From Rhizorhabdus phycosphaerae (GTDB lineage: Bacteria > Pseudomonadota > Alphaproteobacteria > Sphingomonadales > Sphingomonadaceae): a DNA stretch of 64,000 nt. Below the pieces are notes generated by a model. It was not told the origin of the DNA. It made no database searches and saw nothing but the letters and a program-made list of their open reading frames with translations. Each line of letters opens with the position of its first letter. Positions within the stretch are counted from its first letter, which is position 1. The position numbers were made by a program, and so were the translations under genes. Shown one piece after another: positions 18,854 through 28,927 of the stretch. The stretch is taken from the NCBI RefSeq assembly GCF_011044255.1, contig NZ_CP049107.1, forward strand, positions 2,691,501 to 2,755,500, written 5' to 3'.

Positions 18854-20266
18854 ATGCTGTGGTTCGAAAAGCATCTGCCGGTCAGACGTAAATTATCGGT
18901 TGCCTTCTCCAGCGTGATCGCGGTTCAGGGGGCTCCGACGCTTCTCGCCGCGACGATGTTGTGGGAGAGCCCGCTTCTTGGCATTCCGCATGGCGTTACC
19001 GGCCTCGCCCTGGCAGGAACTGCGGCTGCGGCGGTGCTTGCCACGCTGTTCCGGAAGGCCACGGCGGATCCGTATGTCGCGACGGTCGAACGGATGGAGG
19101 CTCTGGCGGATGGCGACCTCGATACGCCGGTCGACTATGTCGACTATGAGGATTGCGTGGGTCGCATGGCGCGCGCGATGTTCAAGTTCAAGGAGGCGGC
19201 GATCGCCCGCATCCGGGCCGAGGCCGAACTGCGCGAGTCGATGCAGCAGCATGACGTCGTCGACTCGCTTAGCGCCGGCCTTCGCCAGCTTGCAGCCGGC
19301 GATTTCAGCCATCGCCTGTCGAAGCCCTTCCCGGCCGAATATGAGGCGGTGCGGATAAACTTCAATGAAGCCGGCGACGCGCTGCAGGCGGCGATCGGCG
19401 AGGTCAATCAATCGGCCCAGCGCATCCGCACCGGATCGGCCGAGATCAGCCAGGCGTCCGACGATCTGGCGCGCCGCACCGAAGGCCAGGCGAGTTCGAT
19501 CGAAGCCACCGCGCTGACCATGGAGCAGCTTTCGACCGTGGTACGGAGCGCCGCCAAGAGCGCGGCGGAGGCCGAACGGATCAGCGACACGGCGCGTGCC
19601 AGCGCCGAAAGCGGCAGCGACGTCGTTCGCGATGCCGTCCGCGCGATGAGCGCGATCGAGAAGTCCAGTTCGGAGATCGCGCAGATTGTCTCGGTGATCG
19701 ACGGCATCGCCTTCCAGACCAATTTGCTTGCACTCAATGCAGGTGTCGAGGCGGCGCGGGCAGGCGACTCGGGCAAGGGATTCGCCGTCGTGGCGAACGA
19801 GGTCCGGGCGCTGGCCCAGCGCTCCGCCGATTCCGCAAGCGAGATCAAGTCGCTGATCGAGAAGAGCGCACAGCAGGTCAAACAGGGCGTGGAGCTGGTC
19901 AGCCGCTCGGGCAGGGCTTTCGACACGATCCTCGAAGGCATTGGCACCACTTCGGCGCTGGTGCGCGATATCGCCTGCTCCGCGACCGAGCAGGCCGAGG
20001 GAATCAGCAAGGCGAATGTCGCCGTGGCCGAAATCGAAAAGTCGACGCAGCAAAATGCGGCGATGGTCGAGCAGGCCAGCGCGGCTGCCCGCAGCCTGTC
20101 GTCGGAAGCCGATACGCTGGGCCAGATGGTGCAGCGTTTCGGCTTCGCCGACCAGCCGGCATCCATCGCCGCGCCGGTGCGCCGCGCTCCCTCGCCCGCG
20201 CCGCGCTTTCACGGAAATGCCGCGCTGAAGGCGATGCCCGATGCGGATGCCTGGCAGGAGTTCTGA
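18854..20266 (+). CDS. Methyl-accepting chemotaxis protein without periplasmic domain
   Basis: 470-residue chemoreceptor. Two hydrophobic segments near residues 12-60 are joined by a very short loop, so there is no periplasmic ligand domain. Two HAMP-like segments follow (around [13 protein letters not shown] and [10 protein letters not shown]). The cytoplasmic signalling hairpin contains the invariant tip [41 protein letters not shown] (central core of the MCP family). A C-terminal WQEF is a CheR/CheB-tether-like pentapeptide (DAWQEF). It probably senses a cytoplasmic or membrane energy state. The start is the ATG at 18854, with AGGTGGGG upstream; a GTG at 18842 is the alternative. No other che genes are in the window. 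Confidence 0.9.
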   Translation: MLWFEKHLPVRRKLSVAFSSVIAVQGAPTLLAATMLWESPLLGIPHGVTGLALAGTAAAAVLATLFRKATADPYVATVERMEALADGDLDTPVDYVDYEDCVGRMARAMFKFKEAAIARIRAEAELRESMQQHDVVDSLSAGLRQLAAGDFSHRLSKPFPAEYEAVRINFNEAGDALQAAIGEVNQSAQRIRTGSAEISQASDDLARRTEGQASSIEATALTMEQLSTVVRSAAKSAAEAERISDTARASAESGSDVVRDAVRAMSAIEKSSSEIAQIVSVIDGIAFQTNLLALNAGVEAARAGDSGKGFAVVANEVRALAQRSADSASEIKSLIEKSAQQVKQGVELVSRSGRAFDTILEGIGTTSALVRDIACSATEQAEGISKANVAVAEIEKSTQQNAAMVEQASAAARSLSSEADTLGQMVQRFGFADQPASIAAPVRRAPSPAPRFHGNAALKAMPDADAWQEF

Positions 20267-20348
20267 GGTCATCGCTGTCGCCTCTTGACCGGGGCGGCAT
20301 GACGATGCGGGTAGGCGGGGTCGACCGGCAACCCCGCTGCTCTTCCCT

Positions 20349-20951
20349 TCAGCCGTCCATGCCGGCCCGTCGCTCGCGCCAGGCAAGGCGGCCCAGGCTC
20401 AGCAGCACCAGGCCCGACAGGGCTGCGACGCTATAGGCATTGAGGCGGAAGAAAGCGGCATATTGGCCGGCGTCGAAGCGCCCGAGCGCAGCGCCATAAT
20501 GGTCGTGGAGCAAGAACGCGCCTGCCGCCGCCGACCAGAGTCCTGCCGTCCAGCGCCACTCGCTCCGGCGGAAGGCGAGCAGGGCGATCAGCGCGCAGGC
20601 AATGAGGAAGAGTTCGACGCCCGATGCGGTTCCGAAAGCTTTCGCGCTCACGATGCCATTGCCGATTCCAGCCAGCGGCAGCAGCGCACGTCCGGCTGCC
20701 CCATTGCGCCGCGCGACCGCGGGCACTGCGAGGAAGAAAGGCGTCGACAGGAAGGTCCAGGCGGACACCCACCAGTCGCCGCCCACAGCCCAGAGCAGAT
20801 AGAGCGGATATATGGGCTGGTTCGAGGCCACGGCCAGCGCGATCCAGTTGCACGATTCGGCGCGGGGATCAGTGTGCTCCGCATAGCGACGCAAGCGGCC
20901 GAGAGGCCCTGTGGATCCGGACTGTCGGACTTTCCCGGACGGATCGTTCAC
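20349..20951 (-). CDS. Membrane protein of unknown function
   Basis: 200 residues with about five hydrophobic segments, for example WIALAVASNQPIYPLYLLWAVG, WTFLSTPFFLAVPAVA, ELFLIACALIALLAF and YSVAALSGLVLLSLGRLAW. I do not recognise the family. Its start overlaps the stop of the upstream gene (ATGA), so the two are co-translated and probably act together. It converges with the chemoreceptor gene. Confidence 0.7.
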   Translation of the reverse strand: MNDPSGKVRQSGSTGPLGRLRRYAEHTDPRAESCNWIALAVASNQPIYPLYLLWAVGGDWWVSAWTFLSTPFFLAVPAVARRNGAAGRALLPLAGIGNGIVSAKAFGTASGVELFLIACALIALLAFRRSEWRWTAGLWSAAAGAFLLHDHYGAALGRFDAGQYAAFFRLNAYSVAALSGLVLLSLGRLAWRERRAGMDG

Positions 20952-21586
20952 CGCTCGCCGATCAGGTCGGGAAAGCCATAGCTCTGCGCCACCAGCATTG
21001 TGTGGGTGCCAGCGACATGCGGCGCGACCTGTACGACTTCCCGGGTGTAGCGCAGCAGGTTGTAGGGGTTGCGATATTGCGCGGAGATCAGGATATCGAA
21101 GGCGTTGGAGCCATGGATGATGCTGGCATTGACCAGCAGCAGCGGCAGCTTGCCGTCGTCGAGATTGGCCGAGATCCAGCCGCGCGACCGCCGGACGATC
21201 TCGCGCACGATCGCCTCCTGGCTCGGCTCCTCCCCCTCGCGCCGGGCCTCCCAGGCGAGCCGCTCCTCGCGCAGCGAGCCGAGATCGACCGACACCGCGA
21301 TCATCCCCTGTTCGGGCAGCTGCACCTTGTCGGCATGGCCGCGCGGCCAGAGCAGTTCGCCGACCGTCCCGTCGCTGACCATCCGGGTCAGCGTCCGCGC
21401 GGCGGCCTGGCGCTCATGTTCGCTCAGCGTCTCGCCTTCGCCCCGTCCATGGGCTGCCGCCAGCGCCGCGCTGTCGAGCAGCCCCTGCCGGTCGTGCAGA
21501 CGCGGGAACTCGGCCGCTATTGCGCGCAGGATCCGCTCCGAAGCTGCCGCCGGGCGCTCTTTGCCTGATTCGCCATCACTCTTCAT
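20948..21586 (-). CDS. Conserved hypothetical soluble protein
   Basis: 212 residues from Met 21586 (MKSDGESGKERP). Helical N-terminal half (SERILRAIAAEFPRLHDRQGLLD), then a predicted alpha/beta region with GMIAVSVDLGSL, WISANLDDGKLPLLLVNASIIHGSNAFDILI and a C-terminal THTMLVAQSYGFPDLIGER. No catalytic motif is recognised. A G-rich stretch just before 21586 favours this start over an ATG seven codons earlier. It overlaps the membrane-protein gene by four bases in one two-gene operon. Confidence 0.7.
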   Translation of the reverse strand: MKSDGESGKERPAAASERILRAIAAEFPRLHDRQGLLDSAALAAAHGRGEGETLSEHERQAAARTLTRMVSDGTVGELLWPRGHADKVQLPEQGMIAVSVDLGSLREERLAWEARREGEEPSQEAIVREIVRRSRGWISANLDDGKLPLLLVNASIIHGSNAFDILISAQYRNPYNLLRYTREVVQVAPHVAGTHTMLVAQSYGFPDLIGER

Positions 21587-21849
21587 GCGCCCCCCAGAGA
21601 CATGCAATTTTGGAACCTGCCAATCGAAAAGGATAGCGAAGCCTCTTCCGCTTCCGACTGTATGATGTAGGCAGTACAGTTAGCTCATGAGCCTGTCCAC
21701 CGTGCCCCTCAGGCGGGGAAGGGGCGGGTCGGTCATCGACCGAAGGCAGCCTGTTCAATCGATCGACTTTGCCGCGGGCCAAAGGGCCACCCAGCGTCAC
21801 AACTTCGGTTTCCTCGCGCGCGAGCTTGGCGCCATCCCGCAATAGCCGT

Positions 21850-22848
21850 TCAACTCCAGTCGATACGATCGGGATTGATGATCCATTGCAGGGCGATGAA
21901 GCGGCCTTCGGCGACATAAGCGATCAGGGCCTGCCCTTCATCCTCTTCATTCTGCGCCAGCATGCGGTCGGCAGCGCGCATGAGCGCGGTTTGCCGCTCG
22001 GCGAGCGCCGCGATCTCCTTGGCCGGGCGCAGCGTCGATGCGCGAATCTCTTCTGCGCTCCGATTTCCACCCGGGGGCATCATCGAGACGATCGCCGGGA
22101 GATCGGCTTCGATCTCGGTGGGCTCTTGCGACACCGGCAGGTCGTAGAGGCCGAGCGCCCAGAGAAGTGCGGCCAGACGTTCGATTTCGATCGCTGAACG
22201 ATAACGCTGCTCGTCCGGCAGAGTGTCGACAATGAACAGATCGGATTCTGACGGTGTCAAGTCCGCCAGTTGTTCTTCGACGAGCCAGTCGAGCAGGGGG
22301 TCGCGGTCGGCGCCATGGACCGCCAGCACCACCGCCGACAGGACGAGCGCCCGCGTCACTACCTCCCCCTGGGAGCGGACCGCGATGCCGCCGTCACCGC
22401 GCAGCAGGCGTCGGCCCTGCGCCCGGACCATCAGTTCAAAGGCGGCGGCAGCGAGCGCATCCATCGTCTCCGCCGCACGCGCGGCCAGCGCGTCGTCATC
22501 GTCTGCCTCGAACAGGTCATCGGCAAAGGCAAGGATGCGCGCGCGCGTATCTTCGAAGGACCGGGCGGGACCGGGCGTAAGCATCACCTCGGCCGGCGCA
22601 TCATCGTCTTTCGCTCGGCCGAACTGCCACCATTTGCGTGCTGCAGGAGCCCTTTCGGCGACCCCCGCCACGGTCCAGCTGCGCCCGGCGGCATCCACGA
22701 TCTCGAGCCCGAGATGGCGACCGCGTTCCGACAGCCAGCCCGTCTTGCCGCGGAGCAAACCGATGGCTTGAAACGGCATCGGATCCCCATCGACAGGGAA
22801 GCCCAGCACCGGGAAGCGGATGTCCGCATCCATCAACCCTACCGTCAT
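21850..22848 (-). CDS. DUF4272 domain protein
   Basis: 332 residues. The C-terminal half has the DUF4272 pattern: RSAEEIRASTLRPAKEIAALAERQTALMRAADRML, preceded by EIERLAALLWALGLYDLP. The N-terminal half has a beta-rich segment (FPVLGFPVDGDPMPFQAIGLLRGKTGW) and an acidic loop (DDLFEADDDDALAARAAE). The family role is unknown. It is transcribed away from the two-component operon, with about 215 bases between them. Confidence 0.65.
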   Translation of the reverse strand: MTVGLMDADIRFPVLGFPVDGDPMPFQAIGLLRGKTGWLSERGRHLGLEIVDAAGRSWTVAGVAERAPAARKWWQFGRAKDDDAPAEVMLTPGPARSFEDTRARILAFADDLFEADDDDALAARAAETMDALAAAAFELMVRAQGRRLLRGDGGIAVRSQGEVVTRALVLSAVVLAVHGADRDPLLDWLVEEQLADLTPSESDLFIVDTLPDEQRYRSAIEIERLAALLWALGLYDLPVSQEPTEIEADLPAIVSMMPPGGNRSAEEIRASTLRPAKEIAALAERQTALMRAADRMLAQNEEDEGQALIAYVAEGRFIALQWIINPDRIDWS

Positions 22849-23063
22849 AGTAGCCCTCCGAATCGGAACATATTAAGAACGATAACCCAATCCACAATGA
22901 CTGGCCATGAGGCATCACCTTGGCATCTGCTTCGCCGAAAGCGCGCAGGATGACACGAAAATGACCGTCCCTTTGCGCCACCATTGCCCCTCCGCTTCCG
23001 TCCTGCGGCTGGTTCTGCTCAAGCGACCGTGCCACCTTGCAACCAACGCCGTCTGAGGATTTC

Positions 23064-23744
23064 ATGAGTCTCCATCTTCTCCTGGTCGAAGACGATGCCG
23101 CGCTTGTCGCCATGCTGGGCCAGGAATTGCGCGACATGGGGCACGAAGTGACGGTGGCAACCGATGGGCGGGCCGCGCTGGATGCGGTGGTCCGCGACCG
23201 GTTCGATGCGATGATCCTCGATATCATGCTGCCGCAGGTCGACGGTCTCTCGGTGCTGCAGCGCCTCCGCCAGGATGCGATCGGGTTGCCTGTTCTCGTG
23301 CTCAGCGCGCTGGGCCGGCCGGTCGAGAAGATCGAGGGGCTCGATGCGGGCGCCGACGATTATGTCGTCAAGCCGGTGACGGCCGCCGAGATCAATGCGC
23401 GCCTCAACGCGATCCTGCGCGGGCGTCGGCAGACGGTGCAGGAGGGCGACAGCCTGCGCGCGGGCGACATCGTCGTCAGTCCGGCGCGCTTCCGCGCGTG
23501 GAGAGCAGGCAAGGCGGTCGAGCTCAGCAAGATCGAGTTCGCCCTGCTGACCGAGCTGGTTCGCAACGCCGACTCGATCGTGACCCGGGCGATGCTGCTC
23601 GAAAAGGTCTGGGGCTATGATTTCGAGCCGGCGACCAATCTGGTCGAGGTCCATATCCGTCGCGTGCGATCCAAGCTGATGGCGGACGGAGGCGAGGATC
23701 CGATCGTTACGATCCGCGGCGTCGGCTATCGCCTGCCCGCATGA
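23064..23744 (+). CDS. OmpR/PhoB-family response regulator
   Basis: 226 residues. The receiver domain has VEDD, the phospho-acceptor Asp in AMILDIMLP, VLSA and the VVKP lysine. The C-terminal winged helix (ELSKIEFALLTELVRNADSIVTRAMLLEKVWGYDFEPATNLVEVHIRRVRSKL) is OmpR type and binds DNA. The start at 23064 (MSLHLLLVED) fits the receiver fold. The next gene, its sensor kinase, begins inside the last four bases (ATGA), so they form a cognate pair. Confidence 0.95.
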   Translation: MSLHLLLVEDDAALVAMLGQELRDMGHEVTVATDGRAALDAVVRDRFDAMILDIMLPQVDGLSVLQRLRQDAIGLPVLVLSALGRPVEKIEGLDAGADDYVVKPVTAAEINARLNAILRGRRQTVQEGDSLRAGDIVVSPARFRAWRAGKAVELSKIEFALLTELVRNADSIVTRAMLLEKVWGYDFEPATNLVEVHIRRVRSKLMADGGEDPIVTIRGVGYRLPA

Positions 23745-25138
23745 AAAGGCTGCGCTCCCTCCGGGCGCTGACCGCCGCTTTCCTGCTGGCCTTCATAGCC
23801 GCGACCGCGCTTACGGGCATGCTGGTCTATCGCGCGACGCATGATGCGGTGCGCGAGCTGGTCGATCGGCGGGTCGCGACCGTGGCCAGCGAGGTGGCGG
23901 CCCTTGCCACGCGGACCGATCGCGCAGGCGTCGGCAGGGCGCTCGAAGCGATGATGCGCGACCGCGACAGCGGCGACCTCGGCCTTCTGCTCACCACGGC
24001 GAACGGCGAGGTTCTGACCGGCAATATCCGCCTCAACCGGCCCCTGCCGGAAGGGTTCACCACGGTCGACAAAGGGCTCGGGGTAAAAGGTCTGTCGGGC
24101 GGTCGGGCGCTCGTCCGCCCTGTCGGGGACGGCCTGATCCTCACCGTGGTCGCGGAGACCGAGCCGTTCGACGATTATGCCGATGCCCGCCGGCGCATCT
24201 ACCTGTTCGGCTTCGGATCGATCATCCTGATCGTGGTCGCTGGCGTCGCGACCTTCGGCACGATCATCGGCCGGCGGATCGTGGCGATGCGCCGCACGGT
24301 CGAGGCGATTGTCGATGGAGACATGCAGCGGCGCGTACCCGTCGACGGCTCGGACAGCGCCTTCGACCAGCAGGCGCGCGCCTTCAACGCCATGCTCGAT
24401 CGCATCGCCCTGCTGATGGAGGAGGTGCGCAACGTGTCGAACGACATCGCGCACGACCTGCGCACGCCGCTCGCCCGGCTGCGTGCGCGCCTGTCGACGA
24501 TCGCCCGCTCGGAGGGAGATCGGGCGGCAGACATCGAGGCCGCGCTGGAGGACTGCGACCAGTTGCTTGCCATGTTCGCCGCGATCCTGCGGATCGCCGA
24601 GATCGAAGCGGGCGCGCGCCGAGCCGGCTTCGAACGGGTCGATCTCGATGCGCTTGCCGAGGAAGTGGTCGGGACCCTCTCGCCCGCGGCGGAGGATGCC
24701 GGCCACCATCTGGAGGAAGGCGCGCGCCTGGCCGCATCGATACTGGGCGACCGCAGGCTGCTGGCGCAGGCCGCGATCAATCTGGTGGAGAATGCGATCC
24801 GCCACGCCCCGCCCGGATCGCATATCCGCCTTTCGGTCCGCAGCGATGGTGCGGATACCGTGGCGCTGGTCGTCGAGGATGATGGACCCGGCATCGCAGC
24901 CGAGGATCATGGCCAAGTCCTCCGCCGTTTCGGCCGGCTCGACCGCAGCCGCGCCAGCGCCGGCCATGGCCTGGGCCTTCCCCTCGTCGAGGCGATCACG
25001 CGCCTGCATGGCGGCACGATGCAACTGGAGGATGCAGCGCCCGGCCTGCGTGTCGTGCTGCGTTTCCCCCTGGCCGATCTCCACGGCCGACCAAGGGCTC
25101 TGGCGGGCTCGGGGAGCGCTGCCCGCTTCGCCCGATGA
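23741..25138 (+). CDS. Sensor histidine kinase partner of the OmpR-type regulator
   Basis: 465 residues. One N-terminal TM (AFLLAFIAATALTGMLV), a periplasmic domain of about 125 residues with no recognised ligand fold, a second TM (YLFGFGSIILIVVAGVATFGTIIG), a HAMP linker, the HisKA motif VSNDIAHDLRTPLARLRARL, then HATPase_c with NLVENAIRHAP, DDGPGI and GHGLGLPLVEAI. The stimulus is unknown. It overlaps the regulator by four bases and a lipoprotein gene follows at once, so the lipoprotein may be part of the sensing or response. Confidence 0.93.
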   Translation: MKRLRSLRALTAAFLLAFIAATALTGMLVYRATHDAVRELVDRRVATVASEVAALATRTDRAGVGRALEAMMRDRDSGDLGLLLTTANGEVLTGNIRLNRPLPEGFTTVDKGLGVKGLSGGRALVRPVGDGLILTVVAETEPFDDYADARRRIYLFGFGSIILIVVAGVATFGTIIGRRIVAMRRTVEAIVDGDMQRRVPVDGSDSAFDQQARAFNAMLDRIALLMEEVRNVSNDIAHDLRTPLARLRARLSTIARSEGDRAADIEAALEDCDQLLAMFAAILRIAEIEAGARRAGFERVDLDALAEEVVGTLSPAAEDAGHHLEEGARLAASILGDRRLLAQAAINLVENAIRHAPPGSHIRLSVRSDGADTVALVVEDDGPGIAAEDHGQVLRRFGRLDRSRASAGHGLGLPLVEAITRLHGGTMQLEDAAPGLRVVLRFPLADLHGRPRALAGSGSAARFAR

Positions 25139-25179
25139 GGCCAGGGGAACGCAGGCTGCGGCTTCGCCGTTCTCGTCAC

Positions 25180-25740
25180 ATGCACAAGTCCGAAGCCTGC
25201 CTCCTCGTTCTCCCGTTGCTGGCGCTGGTCGCGTGCGGGCAGGCGCCTGACAAGGAGGCGGGCCTCCCGGGCAACGCGGCGGCGCATGTGACTGCCAATG
25301 TCGATACTGGTCCGGCAAAGGCGGCGCGGTCGCCCGCAGGCCCGCCCGTCTCCGCGCCTGCGCCTGCGGCCCAGCGCGGGGAGGCGGGTGCACGGGATCT
25401 GCTGCTCGGCTTCGCGCGTGCGATCGAGCTCGGTCGATATGACGAGGCCCGCGCGATGCTTGGCGAGGCGGACCGGCAGCGGTGGAGTCGCGAGGCCTTT
25501 GCGCGAATGTTCGCTGACCTGCCCCGGCGCAGCGTCGCCGTTTCCGACGGCATGATCGACGGCGCGGCCGGCTCGCTCTATTATACCGCGCCCGTGATCG
25601 TTACCGGCGATGATCGGGACGGGCGCCCGGTGCGGATCGAGGGCGAGGCGGTGCTGCGCCGCGTGAACGATGTCGATGGCGCCAGCCCGGCGCAACTGCG
25701 CTGGCATTTCGACAGGCTTACACTCGACTGGACGCACTGA
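25180..25740 (+). CDS. Putative lipoprotein co-transcribed with the two-component system
   Basis: 186 residues from Met 25180: a lipoprotein signal (MHKSEACLLVLPLLALVAC with LVAC lipobox, Cys19), a low-complexity Ala/Pro linker and a C-terminal domain of about 115 residues (LLGFARAIELGRYDEARAML, then IVTGDDRDGRPVRIEGEAVLRRV), which looks like a small cone/NTF2-like fold. The same frame has an upstream ATG at 25135 that overlaps the kinase stop (ATGA); that start would allow coupling but gives a long Arg-rich leader. Function unknown. Confidence 0.7.
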   Translation: MHKSEACLLVLPLLALVACGQAPDKEAGLPGNAAAHVTANVDTGPAKAARSPAGPPVSAPAPAAQRGEAGARDLLLGFARAIELGRYDEARAMLGEADRQRWSREAFARMFADLPRRSVAVSDGMIDGAAGSLYYTAPVIVTGDDRDGRPVRIEGEAVLRRVNDVDGASPAQLRWHFDRLTLDWTH

Positions 25741-25762
25741 TCGCCCGAAGGCGAGATGCGAA

Positions 25763-25790
25763 CGGCCCCTTCCGTCGCCGGAAGAGGCCG
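25763..25790. terminator. Hairpin between convergent lipoprotein and TonB-receptor genes
   Basis: Near-palindrome CGGCCCCTTCCG / CGGAAGAGGCCG with a four-base loop. It lies between two converging stops and could end both transcripts. There is no U-run on either side, so the call is tentative. Confidence 0.4.
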
Positions 25791-25825
25791 TCATCGCTTG
25801 TCCAACCGGTCGGTGCCGGTTGTGC

Positions 25826-28171
<2,346 letters not shown>

Positions 28172-28715
28172 CTGGGAAGCCCCTTTGCTGTTGTTAGCTA
28201 TCGGGGCGCCGAATAGGATTAGGCGAAGGCAGTTATGTGACAGTTATAGTCAACATACTGAAAAGACTATTTCATTTCGGATTCATTTATCGAATTAATC
28301 ACACCGAATTAAGAAGAAGAAACGAATAATATAATCAACAATAATTTTTTCCATGAAATTATTTTAACATTTTACATTTGCTACATTAATATTCTATGTA
28401 GTAGATCATTATATCCGTTATTTAGTGGTGTAGTGCAATAGATCTATTCTGATTGGCTTCCGAAGGCGGCAACATCCTGCCTTCACGCTGCCGGGGATCG
28501 CTGGCTTTCCCCTGTGGGCTTTCGTCACGCGCAAGGCACCCCGTTGGACTGGTCCGTTCGTCGAATCAGGAGCCCGCGGGGCGGGGCAGTTCCACCAACG
28601 AACGATCGCAGGGCTAAAGCGTCATGGCGGCTATCGGGCCGCGTTCGAAGATTCTTCATTGCCTTGCCGTAACCTGCTAGGCCAATGGGCGAAGGTCGTA
28701 CCGAAGGGGAATGTT
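28172..28715. promoter_or_regulatory. Long intergenic region with an AT-rich island, upstream of the lasso-type genes
   Basis: No ORF of note on either strand. Bases 28261-28440 contain only 44 G or C in 180, in a window that is otherwise strongly GC-rich. An inverted repeat CTACAT-N9-ATGTAG lies at 28381-28401. The second half (28450-28715) returns to normal composition. It must carry the divergent promoters of the TonB receptor and the precursor operon. The precursor ribosome site AAGGGGA (28704-28710) is strong and ends five bases before its ATG. Confidence 0.7.
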
Positions 28716-28877
28716 ATGCGTAACGCCACTCCAGAATCAGAACTGGTTTCGTCTGATATGGAAAACTCTCTGCGGCTCGAATGGGTTGCGCCGGTTCTTT
28801 CCATATACGACTCCGGTACGTTAACGCAGGGGACGTCCGATCAATCGAGCGACGGCGGCCTCAACACCCACTCCTGA
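28716..28877 (+). CDS. Lasso-peptide-type RiPP precursor
   Basis: 53 residues. The leader (1-38) contains LEWVAPVLSIYDSG, matching the aromatic-x-x-P-x-L motif that RRE proteins bind in lasso precursors, and ends in LTQ, giving the conserved Thr at -2. The predicted core, residues 39-53, is GTSDQSSDGGLNTHS: Gly1 as ring-forming amine, Asp8 as ring acceptor (8-residue ring), a 7-residue tail and C-terminal Ser. Asp4 is also present but too close for a normal ring. The start at 28716 is supported by AAGGGGA. An asparagine-synthetase-like cyclase gene follows by 50 bases. The core boundary is inferred, not proven, and the tail has no large aromatic plug residue. Confidence 0.75.
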   Translation: MRNATPESELVSSDMENSLRLEWVAPVLSIYDSGTLTQGTSDQSSDGGLNTHS

Positions 28878-28927
28878 TCTTTTTGGCGAAGAGCGCCGGA
28901 GATCCGATAACGCATGACTGAAAGGCC

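Noticed and set aside
21576-21917. A 113-codon minus-strand frame between two unknown genes
   Set aside because: It overlaps the ends of both flanking genes in a different frame, has no ribosome site and a low-complexity translation.
28659-28715. An upstream start that lengthens the lasso-type precursor to 72 residues
   Set aside because: It uses TTG without a good ribosome site, while ATG 28716 has AAGGGGA at ideal spacing and begins a normal-length leader.
28172-28715. A hidden B1 (RRE) or B2 gene in the gap before the precursor
   Set aside because: Neither strand has an open frame of even 60 codons outside the receptor shadow, and the AT-rich part is full of stops.
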